Shown here: piece by piece, positions 9,178-18,369 of the stretch
Layout: every line of letters starts with the position of its first letter
How positions within the stretch are numbered: position 1 is the first letter of the stretch
DNA from: Cellvibrio zantedeschiae
Lineage (GTDB): Bacteria > Pseudomonadota > Gammaproteobacteria > Pseudomonadales > Cellvibrionaceae
DNA length: 64,000 bases
Direction: 5' to 3'
NCBI RefSeq assembly: GCF_014652535.1
Contig: NZ_BMYZ01000001.1
Coordinates: 1,302,001-1,366,000 of the forward strand
The notes under the pieces: model-generated
What the model was told of the DNA's origin: nothing
Seen by the model: only the letters and a program-made list of their open reading frames with translations
The model's database searches: none
Program-made: the position numbers and the translations under genes

Positions 9178-9201
9178 GCATGTTGGGTTAACCCAACATG
9201 C
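9178..9201. promoter_or_regulatory. Perfect 24-bp palindrome between metG and rnfA
   Basis: The half-site GCATGTTGGGTT is followed immediately by its exact reverse complement, with no spacer. It starts three bases after the metG stop and ends about 20 bases before the rnfA start, read on the minus strand. There is no T run, so a standard intrinsic terminator is unlikely. It could be an operator for rnf, or an mRNA stem that separates metG and rnf expression. Confidence 0.55.
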
Positions 9202-9204
9202 AAA

Positions 9205-11226
9205 TTACATAACGCGTTGGCCGGGTTGTGCACCTGTGTTTGGTTCAAGCAGATAAATTTCTTTATCGCCAGGGCCCGCGGCCAACACCATGCCTTCGCT
9301 CATGCCAAATTTCATTTTGCGTGGTTTAAGGTTGGCCACAACAACTGTGAGTTTGCCAACTAAATCTTTTGGATCGTAAGCGCTTTTAATGCCTGAGAAA
9401 ACATTGCGTGTTTCACCACCTAAATCCAGGGTTAAACGCAATAATTTATCGGAACCTTCAACGTGTTCGGCATTAGCAATTAACGCAATGCGCAAATCTA
9501 CTTTCGCAAAATCGTTAAATTCAATTTCTGCAGCGATTGGATCGTCGACTAATGGGCCAGTAGCTTTGGGAGCTGCCGCTGCTGCGAGTGCTTCTTTAGT
9601 TGCTTCCAACATTGCATCAACCTTTTCTTTTTCTACGCGAGTTAACAGTGGTTTAAATTCATTGATGGTTGAATTGCCACGGAAACTTACGGGCGAAGTC
9701 CAATTGAGTGTTTCGCCAAGGAATGCTTCTGCATCTGCTGCAAGCGTCGGCACAACGGGTTTCAAGTAGGTGAGAATTGCGCGGAACATATTTATACCGA
9801 GCGTACATACAGCTTGGGTTTGCGCTTCTGCACCAGCTTGTTTTGCCAATTTCCAGGGTTCTGCTGTGGCGATATATTCGTTAGCTAAATCTGCCAGCGC
9901 CATTACTTCACGCAGAGCTTTACTGTATTCACGCGCTTCATAATGCGCAGCGATAACTTCACCAGCATCCACAAATTTTTGCCACAAGTCTGCATCTACG
10001 ATGTCGTTCACCAAGGTGCCGCCTGCGTTGTTAATAAACTTTGCAGTGCGGCTGGCGATGTTTACAACTTTGCCTACAAGATCACTGTTAACGCGCTGGA
10101 TAAAATCTTCAAGATTGAGATCAATATCATCCACAGCGCTAGTGAGTTTTGCTGCGAAGTAGTAACGCAAATATTCTGGATTCAAATGGTCGAGATAAGT
10201 TTGCGCGTTAATAAACGTACCGCGCGATTTACTCATTTTGGTTCCGTTTACCGTAACAAAACCGTGCACGCAAATTTTAGTTGGAGTGCGCAGTTTTGCG
10301 GAATCCAACATGGCTGGCCAGAAGAGTGCGTGGAAGTTAACAATGTCTTTGCCAATAAAATGATAAACCTCGGTAGTGGAATCTTGTTTCCAATAATCCA
10401 TCCAATCTATGCCGTGTTTATCCGCATAATTTTTTAAGCTTGCGATGTAGCCTATAGGTGCATCCAACCACACATAGAAAAACTTGCCGGGCTGACCGGG
10501 AATTTCAAAACCGAAATAGGGCGCATCGCGGGAGATATCCCATTCTTGTAAACCGCTATCCAGCCATTCGGCCATTTTGTTGGCAACTTCATCTTGCAGG
10601 TGGCCAGCACGAGTCCAGCTTTTTAAGAAATCGTTAAACGCTGGTAAGGTAAAGAAGAAGTGTTCCGAATCTTTTGCAATCGGCGTTGCGCCGGAAATGG
10701 TGGATTTGGCATCCAGCAAATCCATTGGCGAATAGGTTGCACCGCATTTTTCACAGTTGTCACCGTATTGGTCTTCGCTCTTACATTTTGGGCAGGTGCC
10801 TTTGATGTAACGGTCGGCCAGGAACAATTGCTTCTCGGGATCAAACGCTTGCGAAATTTTGCGGCTGGCAATGTGGCCGTTAGCCAGCAAACGGTCGTAA
10901 ATCATGTACGAGAGTTCGCGGTTTTCATCCGAATGAGTGCTATGGAAATTGGCGAAATTGATATTGAAGCCCGCCGATACAGATTCGTGATCGCGCTTGA
11001 TGTTGGCGATGTGCTCTTCCGCGGTAATACCTTTCTCTTCTGCCTTAAGCATGATGGCGGTGCCGTGGGCGTCGTCCGCACAAAAATAGAGACAATCGTT
11101 GCCGCGCAGGTTTTGGAATCTTACCCAAATATCAGTCTGGATTTGCTCGAGCATGTGGCCGAGGTGCAAATCGCTGTTGGCGTAAGGGAGGGCGCTGGTG
11201 ACGAGGATTTTACGGGCTTGGGTCAT
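9205..11226 (-). CDS. metG: Methionyl-tRNA synthetase
   Basis: This is a class I aminoacyl-tRNA synthetase charging tRNA-Met. The HIGH-type motif is HLGH at residues 21-24, and KMSKS is present in [11 protein letters not shown] near residue 330. A zinc-knuckle insert [17 protein letters not shown] is near 145. The C-terminal 110 residues, after an Ala-rich linker, form the Trbp111-like dimerisation and tRNA-binding domain ([11 protein letters not shown] onward), as in the long E. coli-type enzyme. The total of 673 residues is the usual length. The gene is transcribed toward rnf. Confidence 0.97.
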   Translation of the reverse strand: MTQARKILVTSALPYANSDLHLGHMLEQIQTDIWVRFQNLRGNDCLYFCADDAHGTAIMLKAEEKGITAEEHIANIKRDHESVSAGFNINFANFHSTHSDENRELSYMIYDRLLANGHIASRKISQAFDPEKQLFLADRYIKGTCPKCKSEDQYGDNCEKCGATYSPMDLLDAKSTISGATPIAKDSEHFFFTLPAFNDFLKSWTRAGHLQDEVANKMAEWLDSGLQEWDISRDAPYFGFEIPGQPGKFFYVWLDAPIGYIASLKNYADKHGIDWMDYWKQDSTTEVYHFIGKDIVNFHALFWPAMLDSAKLRTPTKICVHGFVTVNGTKMSKSRGTFINAQTYLDHLNPEYLRYYFAAKLTSAVDDIDLNLEDFIQRVNSDLVGKVVNIASRTAKFINNAGGTLVNDIVDADLWQKFVDAGEVIAAHYEAREYSKALREVMALADLANEYIATAEPWKLAKQAGAEAQTQAVCTLGINMFRAILTYLKPVVPTLAADAEAFLGETLNWTSPVSFRGNSTINEFKPLLTRVEKEKVDAMLEATKEALAAAAAPKATGPLVDDPIAAEIEFNDFAKVDLRIALIANAEHVEGSDKLLRLTLDLGGETRNVFSGIKSAYDPKDLVGKLTVVVANLKPRKMKFGMSEGMVLAAGPGDKEIYLLEPNTGAQPGQRVM

Positions 11227-11267
11227 AGTTCCTACGGTGTCCGAATGCTGATTTTCAAAAGGCGCGC

Positions 11268-11276
11268 ACTATAGCA
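11268..11276 (-). promoter_or_regulatory. metG: Putative extended -10 element for metG
   Basis: Read on the minus strand, TGCTATAGT matches an extended -10 (TGn plus a TATAAT-like hexamer) about 42 bases upstream of the metG start. No convincing -35 is visible, which is tolerated by extended -10 promoters. Assigned by eye. Confidence 0.35.
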
Positions 11277-11319
11277 TTTTGCAGGGGGCACGTCTGTAGA
11301 ATCAGGCGTAGGAGGAGGG

Positions 11320-11817
11320 CTAATTCGACTTTTGCGCTTTGTGCTCGGCACTGATTTCATTGGAAATTTGCGTGATGGCGGCCGCAAAGTCGGGGTCTTC
11401 ACCGTGTAGCAACTGCGGCAGGGCATTGCGGAAGTCTTCCCGTGCGCACCATTCGCGCATAAAGTCCTCCCAGCTGAGCCACATACGGAGTTGTTTGCGG
11501 TTCATTTTGTCTTCGTGGACTAACACATAAGCGCGCTCGAACAAGCTCACCAAAATCGAAAACAGCACAATTCGGCGTTCTTCCTGGTCGGGCGAAAGGG
11601 GTGGTGCAACATCTGTGGAACGCAGGCGCAAGTCAGCGTTCTGCAACACAAGCTCCATAAAGCGTGTGTAGTCGTCTGACAGTTGCAGGTAAATTTCTTC
11701 TTCCTCATTAGCGCGCTCGCGGCGCTGCTCCATAATGAAAACGGCAATACCAAAGGGAAGGCCAACTATAGTCACTATAAAGCTGGCCATTTCGAATAAT
11801 TCGTGCAGATTTTCCAT
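11320..11817 (-). CDS. Single-pass membrane protein of unknown function
   Basis: The start was set at the ATG at 11817, preceded by AGGA at suitable spacing; a longer ORF to 11898 lacks such a site. The 165-residue product begins MENLHELFEMASF, has one hydrophobic helix at about residues 10-29, and continues as a charged, mostly helical cytoplasmic region (EQRRERANEEEEIYLQLSDDY). I do not recognise a named family. The gene sits between metG (same strand) and the divergent DUF4870 gene. Confidence 0.7.
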   Translation of the reverse strand: MENLHELFEMASFIVTIVGLPFGIAVFIMEQRRERANEEEEIYLQLSDDYTRFMELVLQNADLRLRSTDVAPPLSPDQEERRIVLFSILVSLFERAYVLVHEDKMNRKQLRMWLSWEDFMREWCAREDFRNALPQLLHGEDPDFAAAITQISNEISAEHKAQKSN

Positions 11818-12040
11818 GGGACTTGTCCTGGCTCGCCTGCATTGCAGGTTATTGGGTTGAATTATAGCCTGCCTCCTGTGTGCTACGCCTATAAACATTT
11901 GTCAGCGAATGCTATCGCGAGCGCCGGTTTATTTTTCTAAAACGGTGAAAGGGCGCATTTTTTGCCGTTGCGGAGGACAAAAGACACTGGCTATAGTAGG
12001 CGCTCATGTGGTTTCCTCTCATTCAACAAAGGTGATACTT

Positions 12041-12394
12041 ATGGAAGAACAATCCTTTTCAAGCCCTGTTACAACGCCGTCCCAGGATTCAAAAAATATT
12101 GCGCTGCTGGTATGGATAGGCACCATCTTTTTTGGGTTTATTCCCGCATTGATTGTCTACTTAATTAAAACTGACGATGCCTATGTTGCTGACCAAAGCA
12201 AAGAAGCCCTGAACTGGTCCATTACCGTCATCATCGGGGTCGCCATAGCCTGGGTGTTGTGCCTTATCCTGATCGGCTTTTTGATTCTGCCCGTTATAGG
12301 TATTTTGAATTTGGTGTTTTGTATATTGGGCGCATTGGGAGCTTCCAGCGGCAAATTGTTCCGCGTTCCTTTCGCTATTCGCCTGATCAAATAA
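12041..12394 (+). CDS. DUF4870 (Tic20-like) membrane protein
   Basis: The protein has 117 residues from the ATG at 12041, which follows AAAGGTGA at good spacing; the ORF is open further upstream but without support. After a short polar N-terminus there are about three hydrophobic helices, with the DUF4870 pattern: a first helix with LLVWIGTIFFGFIPALIVYLI, then D-x-S-K-E-A-L-N-W, then two long helices. The function of the family is unknown. An intrinsic terminator follows 13 bases after the stop. Confidence 0.85.
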   Translation: MEEQSFSSPVTTPSQDSKNIALLVWIGTIFFGFIPALIVYLIKTDDAYVADQSKEALNWSITVIIGVAIAWVLCLILIGFLILPVIGILNLVFCILGALGASSGKLFRVPFAIRLIK

Positions 12395-12406
12395 TTTCCC
12401 ACCAAC

Positions 12407-12433
12407 AAAAGAGCACTTTTTGTGCTCTTTTTG
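12407..12433 (+). terminator. Intrinsic terminator after DUF4870 gene
   Basis: AAAAGAGCAC (12407-12416) pairs with GTGCTCTTTT (12422-12431) across a short T-rich loop and is followed by further T residues. It ends the DUF4870 transcript before the Anbu cluster. Confidence 0.85.
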
Positions 12434-12642
12434 TTTTGACTGCACCAAATTTTTTTCTCCTGCCCTTCAAAATTTTTATCCCACATCCTATTTGCCTCAA
12501 AACGGCGCTGAATTGGCGTGCAACTAGCCGCTTGCGCTAATGCGGTGCGTTTATCGTCATAAACCCCTCGTAAAATCATGATTTTCTTGGCACGTATTTC
12601 GCTCCAATGAAATTATCGATAATAAATTTTTAAGGGTGTGTG

Positions 12643-14061
12643 ATGGCTAAACCCGTTTTTTACGATGAGATGTTTTCTGCTCCAGATGTTTTACGGCCAC
12701 ATTACGAAGCTTATGGACAATGGCTACATATGTTGCCAAAAGAGCGTTTGGCCCGCAAAAAAGCTGAAGCAGATTTAACCTTTCATCGCCTGGGGATTAC
12801 TTTTGCAGTTTACGGCGAAGAGGCAGGAACTGAGCGTTTAATTCCTTTCGATTTACTCCCACGCATTATTCCTTCTCACGAATGGAAAATGTTACAAAAA
12901 GGTTTAGAGCAACGCGTAAAAGCGCTCAATCTTTTTCTTCACGATATATATCACGGTCAGGAAATTTTGCGCGCAGGTTTAATTCCAGCCGAGCAAATTC
13001 TTCGCAATGCGCAATATCGCCCGGAAATGCAAGGTGTTGATGTCCCAAACCAAATATATGCGCACATTGCTGGTGTAGATATGGTGCGTGCCGGGGCGGG
13101 TGAGTTTTATGTGTTGGAAGATAATTTACGCGTGCCTTCTGGTGTTTCCTACATGCTGGAAAATCGCAAAATGATGATGCGATTATTTCCTGAGTTATTC
13201 GCAAAACACGCAGTAGCACCTGTGCAACATTATCCGGATATGTTGTTGGATAATTTACGCATGTGTGCGCCACAAGGTGTGGATAACCCAACGGTTGTAG
13301 TGTTAACACCAGGCAGCTTTAACTCAGCATATTTTGAGCATGCATTTTTAGCGCAACAAATGGGCGTGGAGCTTGTGGAAGGGCGCGATTTATTTGTGCG
13401 CGATGATTCCGTTTATATGCGCACCACCCAAGGGCCCAAACGCGTTGATGTAATTTATCGCCGTTTGGATGATGACTTTTTAGATCCGCTCGCGTTTCGT
13501 CAGGATTCTATGTTGGGTGTGGCGGGTTTACTGTCCGTTTATCGTGCTGGCCGTGTGACTTTAGCCAATGCAATTGGTACTGGTGTTGCGGACGATAAAT
13601 CAATCTATCCCTATGTGCCGGACATGATTCGCTTTTATCTGGATGAATCGCCCATTTTAAATAATGTGCCAACGCACATGTGTAGAAAGCCAGATGAATT
13701 AGCTTATGTATTAGACAATCTTGCTGACCTGGTTGTAAAAGAAACCCACGGTGCAGGCGGCTACGGCATGCTGGTTGGCCCTGCGGCAACCAAAGTAGAA
13801 ATTGAAGAGTTTCGTGCACATTTAAAGGCAAATCCCAGCAAATATATTGCGCAGCCTACACTGGCATTATCGACGTGCCCCATTTTTGTAGATGCTGGAA
13901 TTGCACCACGCCATATCGATTTACGCCCGTTTGTTTTGTCGGGAAAAGATATTCGCATGGTGCCGGGCGGTTTGACACGAGTGGCCTTGCGCGAGGGATC
14001 TTTGGTGGTTAATTCGTCCCAAGGTGGCGGCACAAAAGATACCTGGATATTAGAAGAATAG
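12643..14061 (+). CDS. Circularly permuted ATP-grasp protein (Anbu cluster)
   Basis: This 472-residue protein matches the circularly permuted type-2 ATP-grasp family: HDIYHGQEILRAGLIP, RAGAGEFYVLEDNLRVPSGVSYMLENR, VKETHGAGGYGMLVGP and FVLSGKDIRMVPGGLTRVAL are its conserved blocks. Such enzymes are predicted to form amide bonds, probably peptide-like ligations, but the substrate is unknown. The ATG at 12643 is preferred over the overlapping GTG at 12640 because AAGGG lies six bases before it. It is the first gene of a four-gene run (ATP-grasp, alpha-E, transglutaminase-like, Anbu), and the next start is only 26 bases beyond its stop. Confidence 0.9.
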   Translation: MAKPVFYDEMFSAPDVLRPHYEAYGQWLHMLPKERLARKKAEADLTFHRLGITFAVYGEEAGTERLIPFDLLPRIIPSHEWKMLQKGLEQRVKALNLFLHDIYHGQEILRAGLIPAEQILRNAQYRPEMQGVDVPNQIYAHIAGVDMVRAGAGEFYVLEDNLRVPSGVSYMLENRKMMMRLFPELFAKHAVAPVQHYPDMLLDNLRMCAPQGVDNPTVVVLTPGSFNSAYFEHAFLAQQMGVELVEGRDLFVRDDSVYMRTTQGPKRVDVIYRRLDDDFLDPLAFRQDSMLGVAGLLSVYRAGRVTLANAIGTGVADDKSIYPYVPDMIRFYLDESPILNNVPTHMCRKPDELAYVLDNLADLVVKETHGAGGYGMLVGPAATKVEIEEFRAHLKANPSKYIAQPTLALSTCPIFVDAGIAPRHIDLRPFVLSGKDIRMVPGGLTRVALREGSLVVNSSQGGGTKDTWILEE

Positions 14062-14087
14062 CGTTCAATTTTTGTGGAGTGAAACCT

Positions 14088-15035
14088 ATGTTATCGCGCA
14101 CGGCAGATCATTTGTTTTGGTTGGCTCGCTATATCGAGCGTGCAGAAAATGTTGCTCGTTTATTAGATATTACCTGGCAGACCTCACTTGCACCGCAATC
14201 AGCCGAGAGCGCGAGTCGCAATTGGCAAGCGGCACTTTTATGCAATGATTTATTGCCTGCTTATTTAAAAACATATTCAGAAGTCACGGCTGAAAACGTC
14301 CTGGCTTATATGGTTTTTGATACACACAACCCGTCGTCAATTTATTGCTGTTTGAAAGCGGCGCGTGAAAATGCTCATGCAGTGCGCGGTACGCTTACAT
14401 CCGAAATGTGGGAGACAATTAATTCAACCTGGTTGGAAATGGTAAACCACAGTAAGCGCAAATTGCAGGACGAAGAATTTTCCGGTTTCTTCGAATGGGT
14501 GAAGACCCGTTCCTCTTTATCGCGTGGAGTTACCTTTGGCACCATGTTGCACGATGATGCTTTTTGTTTTATCCGCTTGGGCACTTACCTTGAGCGCGCT
14601 GACAATACCGCGCGTTTGCTAGATGTGAAATATTATTTAATTGCTGAAGGCGAGCCCGTTGGTATTGCTGCGGATTATTACCAGTGGGGCGCGCTGCTGA
14701 GGTCAGTATCCGCTTTTGAAGTTTATCGCCGTGTTTATCGCGATAGTGTCTTGCCAAATAAAGTAGCGGAATTATTAATTATCAATCCCGAATTGCCGCG
14801 CTCGCTAACCACCTGTATTACGGAAGTGGCGTCAATGTTACATCACTTGGCAAACCAAAATTCTTACGAAACCCAGCGGTTAGCCGGACGGTTGAGTTCG
14901 CAATTACGTTACGAAACTATTGAAGAGATTTTGGAAGAGGGCTTGCACCCTTATTTGGAAAAATTTCAAAGCCGAATTTACGATTTAGGTATGCGTATTA
15001 GTCATGATTTTTTAATGCCGATGCGCGCCGCTTAG
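14088..15035 (+). CDS. Alpha-E domain protein (Anbu cluster)
   Basis: This 315-residue all-helical protein belongs to the alpha-E family, named for a conserved Glu-Arg motif seen twice here, in RYIERAENVARLLD near the N-terminus and YLERADNTARLLDVKYY near residue 175. The start MLSRTADHLFWLARY is the classic family N-terminus; a GTG nine bases upstream is a less likely alternative. Alpha-E proteins are nearly always encoded beside a circularly permuted ATP-grasp protein and a transglutaminase-like protein, and are thought to act with them. The molecular activity is unknown. Confidence 0.9.
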   Translation: MLSRTADHLFWLARYIERAENVARLLDITWQTSLAPQSAESASRNWQAALLCNDLLPAYLKTYSEVTAENVLAYMVFDTHNPSSIYCCLKAARENAHAVRGTLTSEMWETINSTWLEMVNHSKRKLQDEEFSGFFEWVKTRSSLSRGVTFGTMLHDDAFCFIRLGTYLERADNTARLLDVKYYLIAEGEPVGIAADYYQWGALLRSVSAFEVYRRVYRDSVLPNKVAELLIINPELPRSLTTCITEVASMLHHLANQNSYETQRLAGRLSSQLRYETIEEILEEGLHPYLEKFQSRIYDLGMRISHDFLMPMRAA

Positions 15036-15102
15036 GAACCACTGTAAACATTTTTCAGTGGCTCCTTAAGCTGGAACATAATTCAAGCGAGAGGGAAATA
15101 TC

Positions 15103-15978
15103 ATGTTGCTCAATATTCAACACGAAACTGTTTACCGATATTCTGCGCCGGTTGATTACACCATCCAGCATTTGCGTTTAACGCCGCGTCATGAAGCGCA
15201 TCAGCAAGCTATTGATTGGAAAATAAATACGCCGGGAAAATACCAGCGCCATTTAGACGCCTATGGAAATGTCGGCCATATTTTAGTGTTAGATAGGCCG
15301 CACGAAGAAATTCGCATCACGGTAAGCGGGCAGGTTGAAATTTCCAAGGAGAATGCGCATTTGCCGTCAGACGGAGGTGATGTTCCTTTGTTGGCTTATT
15401 TGCAACCAACAAATCTTACTACTGCGGATCATGCTGTTCTGGATTTAGCCAAAACGGCTTACAAAGCCAAACGAGGGGCGGTGGATTCCATGTTCACTTT
15501 AATTGACGGTATCCAGCAAGCCGTTGCCTATGTTCCCGGCACCACGCAAGTTGCCAGTACCGCAGCAGAAGTTTTGGAGGCTGGGGCTGGTGTCTGTCAG
15601 GACCACGCTCATGTGTTTATTGCTTGCTGCCGGGCGCTGGATTTACCCGCGCGCTACGTGAGTGGCTACATACACCCCGGCGATACGGATCACGCAGCAA
15701 GCCACGCGTGGGCAGATGTATGGCTAGAGGGTTTAGGTTGGGTAAGTTTTGACGTAACCAATGCGAATTTCGCGGCCTCTGAACACTGCCGCTTGGCGGT
15801 TGGACGCGATTATCTGGACGCATGTCCCGTGCGTGGTGTTCGCCACGGCGGTGGGGCAGAGGCAATGGAAGTTATGGTGCGGATTGCGCATCCAGATTCG
15901 GCCGGGGTGCTGCTACAATCTATTGTGTCTTATCCGCCGCGAGCGCCCAGCTCCAAAAAAAGTCTTCAGCAACAGTAA
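15103..15978 (+). CDS. Transglutaminase-like cysteine peptidase (Anbu cluster)
   Basis: The protein has 291 residues. The N-terminal beta-rich region begins MLLNIQHETVYRYSAPVDYTIQ (truncated here to its recognisable opening), as in bacterial transglutaminase-like proteins. The catalytic triad is visible: Cys in GVCQDHAHVF (about residue 165), His in SHAWADVW (about 200) and Asp in FDVTN (about 217). The fold could cleave or transfer amide bonds. There is no signal peptide, so it acts in the cytoplasm. It lies 67 bases after the alpha-E gene and 46 bases before the Anbu gene. Confidence 0.9.
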   Translation: MLLNIQHETVYRYSAPVDYTIQHLRLTPRHEAHQQAIDWKINTPGKYQRHLDAYGNVGHILVLDRPHEEIRITVSGQVEISKENAHLPSDGGDVPLLAYLQPTNLTTADHAVLDLAKTAYKAKRGAVDSMFTLIDGIQQAVAYVPGTTQVASTAAEVLEAGAGVCQDHAHVFIACCRALDLPARYVSGYIHPGDTDHAASHAWADVWLEGLGWVSFDVTNANFAASEHCRLAVGRDYLDACPVRGVRHGGGAEAMEVMVRIAHPDSAGVLLQSIVSYPPRAPSSKKSLQQQ

Positions 15979-16024
15979 TTTGTGCGCTCTGAGCCTGCCT
16001 TGGAGCAACTCCAGGGTTTAATCT

Positions 16025-16738
16025 ATGACGTATTGTATCGGGCTTCAGGTCGATTCGGGTTTGGTGTTTTTATCAGATTCGCGCACTAACGCCGGTGTTG
16101 ACCACATCAATACCTTTCGCAAAATGACTGTGCTTGAGCGCTCTGGTGACCGCGTGATGGTGTTGCTGAGCTCTGGCAATCTGGCAATTAGCCAGGCTGT
16201 TATCAATGAACTTAAACCCCTTGATAGCAGCTTGCTGGTAGATGCGAAAAATATGGTTGAGGCTACCCGCGTGGTGGGTGATGCGCTGCGTAAAGTGTAC
16301 AGCCGCGATGCCGAAGCCTTTAAAGAGTTTGGTTTGGACTTTGCGGCAAGTTTTATTTTTGGCGGACAAATTGGGCAAGAGCCACCACGACTTTTCCAAA
16401 TTTATGCTGCCGGTAACTTTATTGAAACAACCCGCGAGACGCCCTATTTCCAAGTGGGCGAATCAAAGTACGGCAAGCCAATTATCGATCGTGTGGTGGA
16501 CCCTGATACCAGTTTAAAGGATGCTGCCAAGTGTGCCTTGATCTCAATGGACTCAACAATTCGCTCCAATCTAAGTGTAGGTATGCCGCTGGATTTGCTC
16601 GTCTACGAAGCCAACAGCTTGCATGTTAAAACCCATGTGAGCATCGGGTTGGATGATCCTTACTACCAACAACTGCGATCGAGTTGGGGTGATCGTTTGC
16701 GGCAGGCGTTTAACGATATGCCTGATCCAGCTTATTAA
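16025..16738 (+). CDS. Anbu-type proteasome homologue (ancestral beta subunit)
   Basis: The 237-residue product begins MTYCIGLQVDSGLVFLSDSR. In Anbu/HslV/proteasome beta subunits the residue after Met (Thr2) becomes the N-terminal nucleophile. The expected partners are present: Asp18 in LSDSR and Lys33 in FRKM. Anbu forms open helical or ring assemblies, and its physiological substrate is unsettled. Its position at the end of the ATP-grasp/alpha-E/transglutaminase run is the standard genomic context and suggests these proteins build and degrade a shared peptide or protein modification. Confidence 0.92.
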   Translation: MTYCIGLQVDSGLVFLSDSRTNAGVDHINTFRKMTVLERSGDRVMVLLSSGNLAISQAVINELKPLDSSLLVDAKNMVEATRVVGDALRKVYSRDAEAFKEFGLDFAASFIFGGQIGQEPPRLFQIYAAGNFIETTRETPYFQVGESKYGKPIIDRVVDPDTSLKDAAKCALISMDSTIRSNLSVGMPLDLLVYEANSLHVKTHVSIGLDDPYYQQLRSSWGDRLRQAFNDMPDPAY

Positions 16739-17171
16739 TTTGGGATTGTGTTCGCTAGTGCAAACCCGACATAGGAGTTTGCTGCGACACTTGTTTGAAA
16801 AATTCTCCTATCCAAGAATCTCTATTGCTTAATCAGCATCGCATCTTCGTATTTGAAGATAAGGTATAACTGAATATAAGTCCTCGTATTTCCATTTTGT
16901 TAATTTGTATGAATTATTCATCTGCTCCAGGTTTGCAGAGTTAGTCTTATTTTGAATATTTAATAAGCTTGTAATGGGGCTTGGTGTTAATGGGCGTGGG
17001 CCGGTGTTACACGCTTCATTATTAGGGCTACATCACAGAGCTTGTGATGGTCATGTCATTGGCGCGGTTACAATTAGTGACATTTGTGAATTTTGGTTTC
17101 CACGGCGCCTATGCCACAATCCATCCTGATAATTTTTTACCTTTAATTCCGTAATTGGGTGGTCTTTTGTA
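16739..17171. other. 433-bp intergenic region before the RND operon
   Basis: No credible ORF or RNA gene was seen here. Just after the Anbu stop a widely spaced inverted pair, ATAGGAG and CTCCTAT, flanks about 28 bases. Nearer the efflux operon is a 19-bp palindrome (17031-17049). The region probably holds the end of the Anbu transcript and the promoter/operator of the RND pump. Confidence 0.5.
17031..17049. promoter_or_regulatory. 19-bp palindrome upstream of RND efflux operon
   Basis: CATCACAGAGCTTGTGATG has perfect 7-base arms around a 5-base centre and lies 123 bases before the efflux fusion-protein start. Its size fits a dimeric repressor site (for example TetR or MarR type), but no regulator gene is adjacent, so assignment rests on symmetry and position only. 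Confidence 0.35.
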
Positions 17172-18296
17172 ATGAAAAAACATAAATCGATATTAATCGC
17201 TATAGCTGCAGTAGTAGGGATATTTCTCATTCTAGCCCTTACAAAATTCAGCCAAATATTTGCGATGGTACAAGCGGGAAAAGATTTTGTTCCGCCACCG
17301 GAATCCGTCGGCGCTTTTACCGCACAGCAACAAGATTGGCCGAATACTTTCACAGCGATGGGTACAGTAGAAGCTGATGAAGGTATTAATATTTCTGCCG
17401 AAGTTGCCGGTAAAGTAAAACAAATTATGTTTAAGTCGGGCGAGTATGTTAAAGCCGGCACCGTCATTCTTATTCAAGAATCAGGTAACGAGTCTGCGCA
17501 ATTAAGTGCTGCAACAGCTCGTTTGCGCCTTGCAGATGCCAATTACGAACGTATGGTGCAATTGCGTAAGAAAAATACTGTATCGCAAAACGAATTAGAC
17601 ACAGCATTGCAACAAAAAGAATCTGCGCAAGGTGATGTAGATAATTTAAAAACTACTCTGGAAAAGAAAATTGTTCGCGCGCCTTTCGATGGACGTTTAG
17701 GTATTCGTAAAGTGGATTTGGGTCAGGACTTGCCTGTAGGTACACAAATCGTTTCATTGCAAGCTACAAATCGTGTACGTGTTAACTTCCCGGTGCCACA
17801 ACATTGGCTGGTGCGGATGACTAAAGGTTTGCCAGTTACAGTGCAATTGGGCGATGGTTCGAATAATGTTGTGAAAGGCGAAGTCACTGCTGTAGGTGCA
17901 GATATAGATGCAGTAACGCGCAATGCAACCGTTCAGTCTTCACTTGAAAATAGCAACAATCAATTTATTCCCGGAATGGCAGTTCAAACCCAGGTAACCT
18001 TATCCAACCCGCAAAAAACTTTGGCGGTACCTACTACCGCCGTTATTTTTGCTCCCTTCGGTGATACGGTTTTCGTTATCGAAAAAGATAAAGAAAAAAA
18101 TGTATTGAAAGCGCGTCAACAATTTGTACGTTTGGGTAAATCCCGTGGTGATTTCATTGAAATTGCAGATGGTATTAAAGCTGGTGACCAGGTTGTAAGT
18201 GCCGGTGCGTTCAAGCTTACTAACGGCCAGTCAGTGGTTATTAGCAAAACCGCGCAGCCGGATTTTAAAGCGGACCCTAAACCAGTAGATAACTAA
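17172..18296 (+). CDS. RND efflux periplasmic adaptor (membrane fusion protein)
   Basis: The protein has 374 residues. An uncleaved-type N-terminal hydrophobic anchor (about residues 5-25) is followed by the lipoyl/beta-barrel layout of adaptors: GTVEADEGINISAEVAGKV and FDGRLGIRKVDLGQDLPVGT are the two lipoyl half-motifs flanking a short alpha-hairpin. The beta-barrel and membrane-proximal domains follow. It links the inner-membrane pump encoded next to an outer-membrane channel. The sequence style resembles the MexH/VexG-like branch of two-gene HAE1 systems. No outer-membrane factor is encoded in the window, so a TolC-type channel elsewhere is implied. Confidence 0.92.
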   Translation: MKKHKSILIAIAAVVGIFLILALTKFSQIFAMVQAGKDFVPPPESVGAFTAQQQDWPNTFTAMGTVEADEGINISAEVAGKVKQIMFKSGEYVKAGTVILIQESGNESAQLSAATARLRLADANYERMVQLRKKNTVSQNELDTALQQKESAQGDVDNLKTTLEKKIVRAPFDGRLGIRKVDLGQDLPVGTQIVSLQATNRVRVNFPVPQHWLVRMTKGLPVTVQLGDGSNNVVKGEVTAVGADIDAVTRNATVQSSLENSNNQFIPGMAVQTQVTLSNPQKTLAVPTTAVIFAPFGDTVFVIEKDKEKNVLKARQQFVRLGKSRGDFIEIADGIKAGDQVVSAGAFKLTNGQSVVISKTAQPDFKADPKPVDN

Positions 18297-18369
18297 GTTT
18301 TGTTGAACAAAATCTTAGTGTAAATCGCCAATAAATTGTTTTTCACTCAAACATAATTGAGTTATTTAT

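Noticed and set aside
10660-11274. 204-residue plus-strand ORF over the start of metG
   Set aside because: It is antisense to the catalytic domain of metG, which is certain.
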